Assembly: GCA_903906365.1 (NCBI GenBank)
Contig: CAIVKC010000036.1
Coordinates: 1 to 64,000 of the forward strand
Direction: 5' to 3'
Length of the DNA: 64,000 nucleotides
Source: an uncultured Bacteroidota bacterium
Lineage (GTDB): Bacteria > Bacteroidota > Bacteroidia > Chitinophagales > Chitinophagaceae
Position numbers and translations under genes: made by a program. The notes below the pieces were generated by a model that searched no databases, was not told the origin of the DNA, and was given only the letters and a program-made list of their open reading frames with translations. Of the stretch, positions 34,513-43,905 are shown in pieces. The first letter of the stretch is position 1, and every line of letters begins with the position of its first letter.

Positions 34513-35562
34513 TTAATCTCTTTTGGCCTCCAGGGTAAAACCAATGGTGGTTCCCACATCCGGGGTGCTTCTGACATGAATGCGCTGTTCGTGCGCCTCG
34601 ATGATATGCTTACAAATGGCCAGGCCCAGGCCGGTGCCGCCACGGTCACGGCTGCGCGCTGCATCGGTGCGGTAGAACCGCTCGAAAATGCGTGAGAGGT
34701 GTTCTTCCTCGATGCCGATGCCATCGTCACTGACTTCCACCAGGACATGACTATCGTCAGTTTTATAGACGCTTGCCATGATGGAACCGTTATTCCTGCC
34801 GTATTTGCAGGCGTTTTCCACCAGGTTGGTCAGCACCATGCGGATCTTTTCCTTGTCGGCAAAAACGGTGATCGGCGATTCACATCCCTTTTTGATAAAG
34901 GGCTTGATGTCTTTTTCTGCAGCCTTGATGGAAAGGGATTCGAAGACCTCCCGGATCAGATCCTGGATCACGAAATTTTGTTTGTAGAGCAGCTGTTCGC
35001 CGCGCTCCAGCCGGGAGATCTCGTCTAGGTCATTCATCAGGTTGACCAGCCGGTCCACATTCTTGGACGTATTTTCCAGGAATTTCTTACTGACCACCGG
35101 GTCCTCCATGGCACCCCCCAGCAGGGTATCGATATAGCCCTGTATGGAAAAGATGGGTGTTTTGAATTCGTGGGCCAGGTTTTGCAGGAACTCCTTGCGA
35201 TAGGCCTCGTTCCTTTTGAGGACTTCAATTTCCTCATTTCTTTTCTCCCCCCATTTTTCCACATCCTCCCTCACCTCATCGATACTTTTCTGGGGGAGTA
35301 TGTATTTGAAATATACTTCTTCTTTTTTGGTGGCCTTGGTCTGGTGAATGAGTTTATAGATCAGTTTGATCTTCCGGTAGATGAACCTTTCCAGGGTAAA
35401 CAGGATCAGGGCGTAGCTGATGGCAAAGGTGACCAGCCAGGAACAAAGGCTGACCAGCCAGCTGCCCGTCAAAATAAAGGCCCCCAGGAAGACCGGGACC
35501 GACAGCACGGCCGCCGTGGAGGCTGACAATTGTTTGGGTGATAGGCTTTTGGTCGAAAACAT
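34513..35562 (-). CDS. phoR: PhoR-like sensor histidine kinase
   Basis: 349 aa. Two closely spaced transmembrane helices (about residues 17-57) leave almost no periplasmic domain. A helical linker leads to the H-box LAHEFKTPIFSIQGY (His131), the N-box NLVENACKYG and ATP-lid motifs VSDDGIGIEE and GGTGLGLAICK. A kinase without an extracellular sensor is expected if it reads phosphate through PstSCAB-PhoU, as PhoR does. It is 101 bp downstream of the PhoB-like gene. The name is by family likeness and island context. Confidence 0.8.
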   Translation of the reverse strand: MFSTKSLSPKQLSASTAAVLSVPVFLGAFILTGSWLVSLCSWLVTFAISYALILFTLERFIYRKIKLIYKLIHQTKATKKEEVYFKYILPQKSIDEVREDVEKWGEKRNEEIEVLKRNEAYRKEFLQNLAHEFKTPIFSIQGYIDTLLGGAMEDPVVSKKFLENTSKNVDRLVNLMNDLDEISRLERGEQLLYKQNFVIQDLIREVFESLSIKAAEKDIKPFIKKGCESPITVFADKEKIRMVLTNLVENACKYGRNNGSIMASVYKTDDSHVLVEVSDDGIGIEEEHLSRIFERFYRTDAARSRDRGGTGLGLAICKHIIEAHEQRIHVRSTPDVGTTIGFTLEAKRD

Positions 35563-35663
35563 GGTTTATATCGGAGCTGCGCTGCAGGTTTGGAATAATA
35601 TGTAAGGCAAGTTCCGTCTTTTTGGAAGAAACTCAAAGGGCAAAAAGGGGCAGCCCCCGGGGC

Positions 35664-36344
35664 TTACAAATCAAACTTATAACCCACCCCCTTGATGGTG
35701 GTGATACAATCCAGGTCGAGTTTCTGACGGACCTTGCGTATATGCACATCGATGGTGCGGTCTCCGACAATTACATCGTTGCCCCAGACCTGGTTGAGGA
35801 TTTCGTTTCTTAAAAAGACCCGGCCGGGGCGGGAGGCCAGCAGGTACAGGAGCTCAAATTCCTTTTTGGCCAGGGTTATATCCTTGTCATTGACGGTGAC
35901 CTCAAATTTATCGGGGTCAATGGTGAGGTTCTCGATTCTGAGGGCCTTGCCTTCCGGCTCCTTACTGGTCCGGCGGAACAGGGCGTTGACCCGGCTGATC
36001 AGGACCTTGGGGCTGATGGGCTTGGTGACATAATCGTCGGCACCCATTTCAAGTCCCTTGATGTGGTTGGTTTCATCATTGAGGGCGGTCAGAAATATGA
36101 TGAGTGTATCCTTAAATGCCTGCTGCGACCGAAGGACTTCACAGACCTCAATACCGCTTTTTTTAGGCATCATGATATCCAGGATGATCAGGTCCGGCCG
36201 CATGGATTTTGCCTTCACCAGGGCCTCATCCCCGTCCTTTGCCGTGGCCACTTCATATCCTTCTTTGACCAGGTTGTACTGGATGATCTCAAGAATATCC
36301 GGTTCATCGTCTGCGATCAATATTTTTTTGCCCTTGGACTCCAT
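35664..36344 (-). CDS. phoB: PhoB-like response regulator
   Basis: 226 aa, OmpR/PhoB type. Receiver domain at about 1-120 with acidic pocket Asp14-Asp15, phospho-acceptor in LIILDIMMPKKSG (Asp about 56) and the signal-relay Lys in YVTKPISP. The winged-helix DNA-binding domain occupies about 135-226, with LLASRPGRVFLRNEILNQVWG and a recognition helix ending RTIDVHIRKVRQKL. It is the obvious candidate to bind the three 11-bp-phased Pho box arrays in the window. First gene of the phoB-phoR pair. Confidence 0.82.
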   Translation of the reverse strand: MESKGKKILIADDEPDILEIIQYNLVKEGYEVATAKDGDEALVKAKSMRPDLIILDIMMPKKSGIEVCEVLRSQQAFKDTLIIFLTALNDETNHIKGLEMGADDYVTKPISPKVLISRVNALFRRTSKEPEGKALRIENLTIDPDKFEVTVNDKDITLAKKEFELLYLLASRPGRVFLRNEILNQVWGNDVIVGDRTIDVHIRKVRQKLDLDCITTIKGVGYKFDL

Positions 36345-36583
36345 ATGTCAAAAAAATTTATGCAAACCTACTGGAAATTAAGCGTTGCGCTGGTTTGAGG
36401 CAGCCGAGTTCACAATTTCTTAATATAAAAATAACCTCATATAATCAATAAGGGTCGGTTTATTTTTCAGCAAATAGCCCCCTAAAACGGGGAGTTAACA
36501 GGGGAGTTTTAAATTCTTGCTCCAGTTGGCTGATAAACAACACATATAGCCGTTTTTTACGTTAATACAACCTGAAATGGTAG

Positions 36584-36591
36584 TATTTTTG
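36584..36591 (+). promoter_or_regulatory. -7 octamer before the gene at 36624
   Basis: TATTTTTG is an exact match to TAnnTTTG and lies 32 bp before the ATG. I find no convincing -33 TTTG at the right distance. Confidence 0.4.
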
Positions 36592-36623
36592 TTTTTCATG
36601 GCCCCTATGGCACCATCAATCTT

Positions 36624-38840
36624 ATGAAACAATTCGCTTGGATCCTTTTTATCACCGGTTCACTGGCAGTTCCCGCCCAGAAATCGGCTGCCCAAAGCGC
36701 ACCCTATTCCTATAAGGTGTCCCAGGACAGGCTGCTCTTCCACGACGATGTGGACCGGGAGCAGAAACGCCTGCTGGCCATAGGTGGCAGGCCCGGCGAT
36801 ATCATCCAGGTTTCCAGGGACCCGGATATCAACCTGGCGGTGACCGATGCCCTCATCAGGCGGGTGGACGCCTTGCAGCAGAACATCGAAGTGGATTCCT
36901 CCCTGAACACCAATCTCAAGAAACGATACCTTCGGGGGCTGGATTTTTTACTCAGCGGTTACCTCCATCATTACGGCACCAAGGATTTTCCCGCTACCAT
37001 GGCCCCGGAACTGGTACAGGCCTTTGAAAATGCCATGAAACTCGATGAGAAGAGCCAAAGCATAGAACCGGTGATTGAATCAAGCAGCTACGGCACGGGC
37101 AAAATACTCATGGATTGTTTTTTGCTGCCCTATGAAAATGCAGGTATCGGGCCTTCCCGGCTGATCCTGCTGCGTAAATACGGCCTGCTGCATCCTTCCG
37201 AAATACTCGACCTGCTCAAAAAAAACCCGGATGTCCCCTTTGCCGACAGCCTCATTGTTGTGGCGGGGCACCATAATATCCGGCAGCTCTATGATTATGC
37301 CGCCGCCAGCAACAGCCTGGGCATGCGCATTCGCGGCAGCCGCGACACCCTGGTCCACACGGTGGCCAGGATGGCCGCCTCCAGGAGCGGGCAGCTCTAT
37401 TTCCCCTTTTTGGACAATCTGCTGAAAGGAAAGATCACCATGGAGGAAATCGACCGGGTCAAAGAAGATGACCTGAACTATTTCCGGCTGCTGGTCAGGA
37501 CCCGGATCGATTATGCTGCCAGGATGCTCCCACCGTTGCGGGATACGGCCCTGGAAATGGATGCCCTCAAACAAATGCTCTCCAAGAAGGGAAAGGATAT
37601 CTTCGTCAACCAGATCAATGCACTCCATACCCAGGAAAACCCGGCCATCCGCTTCCGGGTCCTGGACCCGCTGACCCCGGAGGAATTATACTACCTGGTG
37701 GTGTTGAGCGAGGACGAAATATATACTTCCAGCTACCTGGGGGTCTATGAACGGATCTTTCAGCGCATGGCCAACCCCCGGGGGGACAGCCTGATCATGC
37801 GGGTACACGGGGATTATTTCCGCAAATTCATCAAAATGGCTGCGGCCTACAACAAACTGGACCATTTCCTGGCCTCCATGGATAAGGACCATGCCAACGC
37901 GGTCATGTGGTACTTTGTCTATGGCCTGGAAAAAGCGGGCGAAGAGGAGGCCGTGGATGTGGCCGATTCCTACAGCAGCATTTTTGAAAAAAATCCAGGT
38001 CTGGCAGCCTATGTGCTCCGCGTGGTCAAATGGAACCAGGAAAAGAACCTGGCTGCCGATAATAAACGGGGAACCATCATTTACAGCCTGCTGCGTACCC
38101 TGTTCGAGTCGGCCGATACCTCCCAGAAAGTGGACCTGTCCTCCAGCCTGGGCATTCCTCCGATCTATTCGGTGGGCCACAAATCCCTGCAGGATAAAGA
38201 CGGCAAAGTCATCGAACAGGTGTTTTTTTACGGAGACCAGGATAAGGACGGACAAAACTCATTTGCCGATTATATGGCCCTTTTCCGGGGCAAAGCCGAA
38301 TGGAAGATCACGGAAAACCCCGAATGGGTCACCATTACCTCCACCCGGGGCAAACCCGTATGGATCTTTGCCAACAAACCCCTCTACGGGGAGGATGATC
38401 CGGATGCCAGGGCCCAGAGCCATTTGAGCGATTACCTCTTCGATCACCACCTCAAGCCAACGATCATCATCCACCGCGGCCATAGTTACCATGTTCGCTA
38501 TACCATCGGACAGATGCCCGCCAGCGCGCACATCGTGGTACTGGGTTCCTGCGGTGGCTACAATAACCTCAGCGAAGTGCTTAAAATCAGTGAGGACGCC
38601 CATATCATATCTTCCAAGCAGGTAGGCACCAAAACCGTGAATGAGCCCATCCTGCAGGCCATCAATAATGCGCTGCTGTCGGGTAAGGACATCGACTGGC
38701 TCAGCATGTGGAAGGAGCTTGGCGCCCGGTTTAAAAATGATGCCGCTGCCAAAGAAAAGTTCGACGATTATATTCCGCCCTTCAAGAACCTGGGAGCCAT
38801 ATTCATCAAAGCCTACCGCCGGGCGATGGGTGGCGATTAG
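36624..38840 (+). CDS. Large exported protein of unknown function with possible caspase-like His/Cys dyad
   Basis: 738 aa with a Sec signal peptide of about 24 residues. The first 550 residues look helical and have no family I recognise. The last 170 contain a predicted beta-alpha sheet: PTIIIHRGHSY (His617, His620) and then HIVVLGSCGG (Cys643). Two hydrophobic strands ending in H(x)GH and SCG resemble the catalytic arrangement of clan CD peptidases (caspases, gingipains, legumain), although the His-Cys spacing is short at 23-26 residues. Function unknown; an envelope protease or inactive relative is possible. A -7 promoter octamer lies 32 bp upstream, so it is probably transcribed on its own. 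Confidence 0.5.
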   Translation: MKQFAWILFITGSLAVPAQKSAAQSAPYSYKVSQDRLLFHDDVDREQKRLLAIGGRPGDIIQVSRDPDINLAVTDALIRRVDALQQNIEVDSSLNTNLKKRYLRGLDFLLSGYLHHYGTKDFPATMAPELVQAFENAMKLDEKSQSIEPVIESSSYGTGKILMDCFLLPYENAGIGPSRLILLRKYGLLHPSEILDLLKKNPDVPFADSLIVVAGHHNIRQLYDYAAASNSLGMRIRGSRDTLVHTVARMAASRSGQLYFPFLDNLLKGKITMEEIDRVKEDDLNYFRLLVRTRIDYAARMLPPLRDTALEMDALKQMLSKKGKDIFVNQINALHTQENPAIRFRVLDPLTPEELYYLVVLSEDEIYTSSYLGVYERIFQRMANPRGDSLIMRVHGDYFRKFIKMAAAYNKLDHFLASMDKDHANAVMWYFVYGLEKAGEEEAVDVADSYSSIFEKNPGLAAYVLRVVKWNQEKNLAADNKRGTIIYSLLRTLFESADTSQKVDLSSSLGIPPIYSVGHKSLQDKDGKVIEQVFFYGDQDKDGQNSFADYMALFRGKAEWKITENPEWVTITSTRGKPVWIFANKPLYGEDDPDARAQSHLSDYLFDHHLKPTIIIHRGHSYHVRYTIGQMPASAHIVVLGSCGGYNNLSEVLKISEDAHIISSKQVGTKTVNEPILQAINNALLSGKDIDWLSMWKELGARFKNDAAAKEKFDDYIPPFKNLGAIFIKAYRRAMGGD

Positions 38841-38901
38841 GAGGCTATGGCGCCCCGCTGCGGCTTTGTGTAGGCGGACATCTAAGAAGGGCATCTTCCC
38901 C

Positions 38902-38909
38902 TATCTTTG
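38902..38909 (+). promoter_or_regulatory. -7 octamer before the ABC exporter
   Basis: TATCTTTG matches TAnnTTTG exactly, 8 bp before the ATG at 38918. The implied leader is very short; no -33 element is evident. Confidence 0.4.
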
Positions 38910-38917
38910 CAGCTCTT

Positions 38918-40747
38918 ATGGCAGAAAAGGGTAAAGGAAAAAAAATTTTCGATTTCAGTTTGCTCAGGCGGGTGTTTCATTACGCGTCTCCCTACCGGAA
39001 GCGCCTGTACTGGTCCATTGCCCTTTCCATCCTGCTGGCGGTGGTTTCCCCCCTGAGACCCTTTCTCATCCAGTTTGCCGTAAACAATTACATCAAAAAG
39101 GGGCTGGGGGCCGACCAGTGGGTGAAGCAGGCCATGGCATCCCTGCTGGTCTGGATCACCGTGTTGCAGATCGGCCTGTTGCTGGTGGAAACCGTCGGGC
39201 GCTTTTATTTTTCCTTTATCACCGCCTGGCTGGGCCAGACCGTCGTAAAGGACCTGCGGGTGGCTGTCTACCAGAAAATACTGGGACTGAACCTTTCGCA
39301 GTACGACAAGACCCCGATCGGGACACTGACCACCCGCACCATCAATGATATTGAATCCATCAATGATATCTTTTCCGACGGCCTGATCCCCATCATCGCT
39401 GATTTGCTTTCCATTATTTCGGTGCTTTTTTGCATGTTCTACGTGGACTGGCGCCTTACCCTGATTTGCCTGGCTCCTTTCCCGCTGCTGATCGTGGCAA
39501 CCTATATATTTAAGGAAAGTGTCAACAAATCCTTTATACGGGTACGCAATGCGGTCTCCGCCCTCAACGCCTTTGTACAGGAACATATCACGGGAATGCA
39601 GATGGTCCAGGCTTTTGCCGCCGAACAGCGGGAGTTTACCAAGTTCAAAAAGATCAATAAGGAGCACCGGAACGCAAACATCAACGCTATTTTCGCCTAT
39701 TCCATTTTTTTCCCCTTCGTGGAAATCATCATGGCGGTGTCCACCGGCCTGCTGGTCTGGTGGGGCGCCCGCCAGGTGCTGCAGATCCCCGAAGCGGAAG
39801 CCAGGGAACTGACCGGCAAGATCATCGCCTTTTTCCTGTACCTCAATTTGCTGTTCCGTCCCTTGCGGGTGATTGCCGATAAATTCAATGTGCTCCAAAT
39901 GGGCATGGTGGCTTCCGAGCGTGTTTTCCGGGTCATGGACAACCAGGATTTTATTCACAGCCAGGGAAATTATGCGCCCGAAAAAATAAAAGGGAAATTG
40001 GAATTTGACCATGTCTCCTTCGCCTATATCGAAGACCGCTATGTGCTCAGAGATATTTCTTTTACCGTGCAGCCCGGCCAGACCATCGCCATAGTGGGAC
40101 ATACCGGCAGCGGCAAGACCTCGATCATCAGCCTGCTCAACCGGCTCTACCATATCCAGCAGGGGGCCATCCGGGTCGATGATGTCAATGTCAATGATTA
40201 TCGACTCGACAGCCTCCGAAAAGACATTGGCGTGGTGTTGCAGGATGTATTCCTTTTTTCCGGTTCGGTGATGGATAATATTACCCTGCGAAATGCAGAT
40301 ATACCCCGCGACAAAGTCATTGAGGCTGCCAAACTCATCGGCATGCATGAATTCATCATGCGATTGCCCGGGGGCTATGATTACAACGTCATGGAAAGGG
40401 GATCTACCCTGTCGCTGGGACAGCGCCAGCTGTTGAGTTTTATCCGTGCATTGTTATACGACCCTTCCATACTCATCCTGGATGAAGCAACCTCCTCGGT
40501 GGATACCGAATCTGAACAGCTCATTCAGGAGGCCATCGACAAACTCATTGCAGGAAGGACTTCCATTGTGATCGCCCACCGCCTCTCCACCATCCGAAAA
40601 GCGAGCCAGATCATCGTTCTGGACAAAGGTGAAATCAAAGAAAAGGGCACCCATGAGGAATTGCTTGCCCGGGGCAGCTATTATGCCAGACTCTATGAAA
40701 TGCAATTCAATAAACTCCCGGCGCCCGAAGCAGCCAGGGTTTCCTGA
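38918..40747 (+). CDS. ABC exporter, MsbA-like half-transporter
   Basis: 609 aa half-transporter: six-helix ABC_membrane domain (about residues 20-320) fused to an ATPase. Walker A is GHTGSGKTS (about 393-401), signature LSLGQRQLL, Walker B ILILDEATSSVD and switch VIAHRLST. Works as a homodimer or with a partner to export lipids, peptides or drugs; MsbA-type lipid A flipping is one possibility, but the substrate is not evident. It is monocistronic here, with an exact -7 octamer just upstream. Confidence 0.92.
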   Translation: MAEKGKGKKIFDFSLLRRVFHYASPYRKRLYWSIALSILLAVVSPLRPFLIQFAVNNYIKKGLGADQWVKQAMASLLVWITVLQIGLLLVETVGRFYFSFITAWLGQTVVKDLRVAVYQKILGLNLSQYDKTPIGTLTTRTINDIESINDIFSDGLIPIIADLLSIISVLFCMFYVDWRLTLICLAPFPLLIVATYIFKESVNKSFIRVRNAVSALNAFVQEHITGMQMVQAFAAEQREFTKFKKINKEHRNANINAIFAYSIFFPFVEIIMAVSTGLLVWWGARQVLQIPEAEARELTGKIIAFFLYLNLLFRPLRVIADKFNVLQMGMVASERVFRVMDNQDFIHSQGNYAPEKIKGKLEFDHVSFAYIEDRYVLRDISFTVQPGQTIAIVGHTGSGKTSIISLLNRLYHIQQGAIRVDDVNVNDYRLDSLRKDIGVVLQDVFLFSGSVMDNITLRNADIPRDKVIEAAKLIGMHEFIMRLPGGYDYNVMERGSTLSLGQRQLLSFIRALLYDPSILILDEATSSVDTESEQLIQEAIDKLIAGRTSIVIAHRLSTIRKASQIIVLDKGEIKEKGTHEELLARGSYYARLYEMQFNKLPAPEAARVS

Positions 40748-41114
40748 TCCTTTCCCAGGCCCGCTTCCCGGCTCCATGGGCATTTACCATTTGTAAGGAA
40801 GATCCATCACCGTTTTCATTTTTTTATCCAACACTTTCTGGCAGCAGGCGGCCTGGCAGTACCGGCCCCTTTACCCTGGTTTTACCGGGGGGGTATTGCG
40901 CAGATTTTTAGGATCGGGTTCACCCGCGATGGCTGAAGGAAGGCCAATCATGCCGGCAGGTCCATGAAAGAAAAGACCTGAACTCATCCGGGGGATCAGC
41001 CTGGCTTTGTTTTGCCGGGCATTGGTTGGGGGCAGCCTTACCCCGATAAAAAAAGCGTCCCGCTAAAAAATCGGGACGCCAATAATTAAAATATGCTTAA
41101 GTGAACTGCCGGGT
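40748..41114. other. Intergenic stretch without a gene
   Basis: 367 bp between the ABC exporter and the convergent lipoprotein gene. Apart from the terminator at 41048-41079 I see no ORF with family likeness, no tRNA shape and no repeat. Confidence 0.5.
41048..41079 (-). terminator. Intrinsic terminator after the lipoprotein gene
   Basis: Read leftward, GCGTCCCG and CGGGACGC form a perfect 8-bp stem with a 9-base loop and run into seven T residues. It lies 36 bp past the stop of the gene at 41115. Confidence 0.85.
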
Positions 41115-42023
41115 TTAGGGCAGGGTGACTGATTTGGTGTAGGTGCCGATCTTAATGGCGGCGAGGCTGTCGCAGGCGCCGCTGCCATAGTCAAAAGTGC
41201 CGTTCAGGGTGGTAGTGCCCTTGGTGTATACAAAGGAAACTACCCCGGAGACGATGTGTTTACAGGATTCCTGTTTGACCAGGGGGGTGGTGATATTGGC
41301 CGTCAGGCTCTGACCCCAGGAATTGGCCAGCATATAATTGCCCGTAACGCTGAATACATAGGTGCTGAAGTCCAGCGAACCGATGCCGGCCGTCTGGGTG
41401 ACTGTCTTGGTCCCTGAAAAAGTATAGGAGGAGTCATTGGGATTGGTGACAGAGCCCCCGGTAACGGCCGTGGTATATTGTATCCCGTTGGTCAGGGAGG
41501 AATTATTGGTGATGGTATAAGTGCCCCCCAGTTTATAGCCATTGACCACATAGTTGGTAAAGGTGGCAGAAATGGTCGCTCCCGGGTTACGGAAACGCTT
41601 GCTCAGGTTATAGGTAATGGAACCCGAACGGGTGATGCCGTCCAGGGACGTACATCCCGAGCCAAAATCCACTACGATCTGCTTGGGATAATTCACGGTA
41701 TCCAGCGGGGTGACACTGACACTGGCGCAGTAAAAGGCGCCCAGCCCGGTCGACCCCCCCATGCCATTGGTCTGTGTGCCTCCGGCATGCAGGATTATAT
41801 TGTTCAGGGAATGGTCCTGGTTGGTCTGGACAGCCACGTTGAAGGCATCGTCAAAGGCGTTGTCGGAGGCCGCGCTGCTCTCAGAGAGGCTGGCCGCATC
41901 CGAGTTGGAACTGCTGGCACCCGTAGCCGATGAGCTGCTGCTTTTCTTACACGAACTGACCAGTAAGGCCGATGGCAATAGGATCAGGAAGGCGGTTTTT
42001 GCAAGGCTGTAACCCGTTTTCAT
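41115..42023 (-). CDS. Putative lipoprotein of unknown function
   Basis: 302 aa from the ATG at 42023; an open frame continues to 42092 but the signal peptide begins at this Met. Lipobox LVSSC (Cys about 25) followed by a Ser/Ala-rich linker of about 40 residues. The rest is Gly/Thr/Ser-rich with alternating hydrophobics (TRSGSITYNLSKRFRNPG, TYTITNNSSLTNG), suggesting an all-beta fold with three or four similar strand-turn units. No catalytic motif is visible. It probably sits in the outer membrane. It has its own terminator. Confidence 0.6.
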   Translation of the reverse strand: MKTGYSLAKTAFLILLPSALLVSSCKKSSSSSATGASSSNSDAASLSESSAASDNAFDDAFNVAVQTNQDHSLNNIILHAGGTQTNGMGGSTGLGAFYCASVSVTPLDTVNYPKQIVVDFGSGCTSLDGITRSGSITYNLSKRFRNPGATISATFTNYVVNGYKLGGTYTITNNSSLTNGIQYTTAVTGGSVTNPNDSSYTFSGTKTVTQTAGIGSLDFSTYVFSVTGNYMLANSWGQSLTANITTPLVKQESCKHIVSGVVSFVYTKGTTTLNGTFDYGSGACDSLAAIKIGTYTKSVTLP

Positions 42024-42326
42024 ATAATGTTTGGTTGGTTTTTTACTCTTTTTACCGTTTCCGGCAGCCCTGATAACGGATAAACAGGACAAATATTCTC
42101 TCGTTGGGACTAAAAAAAGCCTAAAAACGGCCGCCCCGCAGGTGGTTCAGCCTGAATTGGAGGGGTTCCCTGCCCCTGGAGCCGGAAGATCCCCCCAATG
42201 GGGCCGGTTCCTCCGGGCAGTCAGCCGGTCCCTGCAAACCCGGCTTGCATTCCTCTAAAAATGACGTATTACGATTTTATATTTTGCCCCCACCCCCGTA
42301 TCTTTGCGCCAAATTTCAGGGTAGAT
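42024..42326. other. Divergent gap between the lipoprotein gene and atpB
   Basis: 303 bp. The right end carries the exact -7 octamer TATCTTTG at 42299-42306, 20 bp before the atpB ATG, so it should hold the atp promoter. The left end should contain the lipoprotein promoter. No other structure is seen. Confidence 0.45.
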
Positions 42327-43505
42327 ATGTTTACTAATTGCTCAAAATCTTTGTTGGTAGCGGTTTTCAGCCTTTTTTCGCTCTGCATTTTCAACAGCAG
42401 TTTTGCACAGCCGGGTGGGGAAAACAAGGGCGAAAAAAAAGGGTTCAACGCCAAAGAGATCATATTTGGGCACGTCCTGAACAACCATGATTTTCATTTG
42501 CTCGATATCATCGGGGAGGATGGCGAAAAAAAGCCTGTTTCCCTGCCCCTTCCCGTCATTCTGTATTCCAGCCAGCGCGGTCTGGAAGTTTTTTCTTCTG
42601 CCCATTTTCACCACGGGGAGCAGAATTACCGGGATTATATGATGCTGACCGATGAAAAGATCGCAGAATTACACCTGAATCCCACCCAGTATAATGCCCA
42701 GGACATCGTGGCCCTCGGGGCTGACGGGAAAATCGACCCTTCCATACGCATCTATGATATCTCCCTGACGCGCAACGTGGTGCAAATGCTGCTGGTCCTC
42801 ATTGTCTTTACCTGGGTCATGCTCAGCATCGCCAAAAAGTACCGCTCCGGCCAGGGGGTCAGTTCTGCTCCGAAGGGAGCGCAGAGCCTGCTGGAACCCG
42901 TGATCGTATTTGTGCGGGATGAAGTAGCCAAACCCAACCTGGGGGAGAGCCAGGGAAAATACCTGCCTTTTTTGCTCACCGTATTCTTCTTTATCCTGAT
43001 CAATAACATCTTTGGCCTGATACCGGGTTCGGCCAATGTAACGGGCAATATAGCCTTTACGGCCGTATTGGGCATTATCTCCTTTGTGGTCATCCTGTTT
43101 AGTTCCAACAAGCATTACTGGCAGCATATTTTCAATCCCCGCGGCGTACCCTTTGGTGTGAAACTGATCCTGGTGCCAGTGGAGTTCATCAGCGTTTTTA
43201 TCAAGCCCTTCGCCCTGATCATCCGTCTTTTCGCCAATATGGTGGCAGGCCATATCATCATTATCTGCCTGATCTCCCTGATATTCATTTTCGGAAACAT
43301 GAGCAGCGCGGCAGGCTGGGGAACAGCCCCTTTTTCGCTGGCTTTCACCATATTTATTTACCTCATTGAGGTATTGGTTGCATTTTTACAGGCTTTTATC
43401 TTTACCATGCTGACGGCCGTCTTCATCGGACAGGCCATCGAAGGTGCCCATGACAGCCATGGGGATGGACATCATGATTTGCCTGATGATGCGGTGATGA
43501 TTTAA
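42327..43505 (+). CDS. atpB: ATP synthase F0 subunit a
   Basis: Proton-channel subunit, 392 aa from ATG 42327. A cleavable-looking signal peptide (to about residue 25, FNSSFAQ) and a hydrophilic N-terminal region of about 110 residues precede the membrane part; this long exported N-terminus is usual in Bacteroidetes. The essential Arg lies in ALIIRLFANMVAGH (about residues 301-314), the family signature. Further helices and a His-rich tail (HDSHGDGHHD) complete it. The start follows a -7 octamer closely; the frame is open upstream but unlikely to be translated. Confidence 0.93.
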   Translation: MFTNCSKSLLVAVFSLFSLCIFNSSFAQPGGENKGEKKGFNAKEIIFGHVLNNHDFHLLDIIGEDGEKKPVSLPLPVILYSSQRGLEVFSSAHFHHGEQNYRDYMMLTDEKIAELHLNPTQYNAQDIVALGADGKIDPSIRIYDISLTRNVVQMLLVLIVFTWVMLSIAKKYRSGQGVSSAPKGAQSLLEPVIVFVRDEVAKPNLGESQGKYLPFLLTVFFFILINNIFGLIPGSANVTGNIAFTAVLGIISFVVILFSSNKHYWQHIFNPRGVPFGVKLILVPVEFISVFIKPFALIIRLFANMVAGHIIIICLISLIFIFGNMSSAAGWGTAPFSLAFTIFIYLIEVLVAFLQAFIFTMLTAVFIGQAIEGAHDSHGDGHHDLPDDAVMI

Positions 43506-43540
43506 AAAACGTTTTTTTTCACTTTAAATACAAAGTCACA

Positions 43541-43789
43541 ATGATGGATTTAATGACTGTTCTCCTTAGCACACCTTTAGGCAATGCCGGTGGAGCTGTA
43601 GGCGCCGGGCTTGCAGCAGTAGGTGCAGGTATTGGTATTGGCCAGATTGGTAAGGGTGCGGTAGAAGCTATTGCCCGTCAGCCGGAAGTAGCCAACGACA
43701 TCAGGGCCAACATGATTCTGACTGCAGCACTCGTAGAAGGGGCCGCACTCTTTGCAATCATCGTAGGTTTCCTGGCAATGGTATTGTAA
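43541..43789 (+). CDS. atpE: ATP synthase F0 subunit c
   Basis: 82 aa, two-helix hairpin proteolipid. Helix 1 has the Gly-rich AVGAGLAAVGAGIGIGQIG packing motif, the loop is ARQPE, and helix 2 carries the ion-binding Glu66 in ALVEGAALFA. The residue after Glu66 is Gly, not the Ser seen in sodium-binding c-subunits, so proton use is likely. Follows atpB by 35 bp. Confidence 0.96.
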   Translation: MMDLMTVLLSTPLGNAGGAVGAGLAAVGAGIGIGQIGKGAVEAIARQPEVANDIRANMILTAALVEGAALFAIIVGFLAMVL

Positions 43790-43905
43790 GATACCGTTTG
43801 CAAAATCACCACTGCATCCAAAGCAAAGGGCGGAGGATGCAGTTTATTTAAGGAATCAGGGTCTTTTAGGCCGACCAAAGGACTTCTAACATATCAATTT
43901 AGTTT

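Noticed and set aside
36409-36438. TTCACAAT followed 11 bp later by TTAATATA, upstream of the gene at 36624
   Set aside because: Resembles the Pho words, but only two units fit, the third (ATAACCTC) does not, and no -7 octamer follows at 7 bp. Too weak to call a Pho box.
38882-40348. 488-codon frame on the minus strand opposite the ABC exporter
   Set aside because: The product has the same His/Gln/Gly-rich shadow composition, and the plus-strand gene has all ABC motifs.
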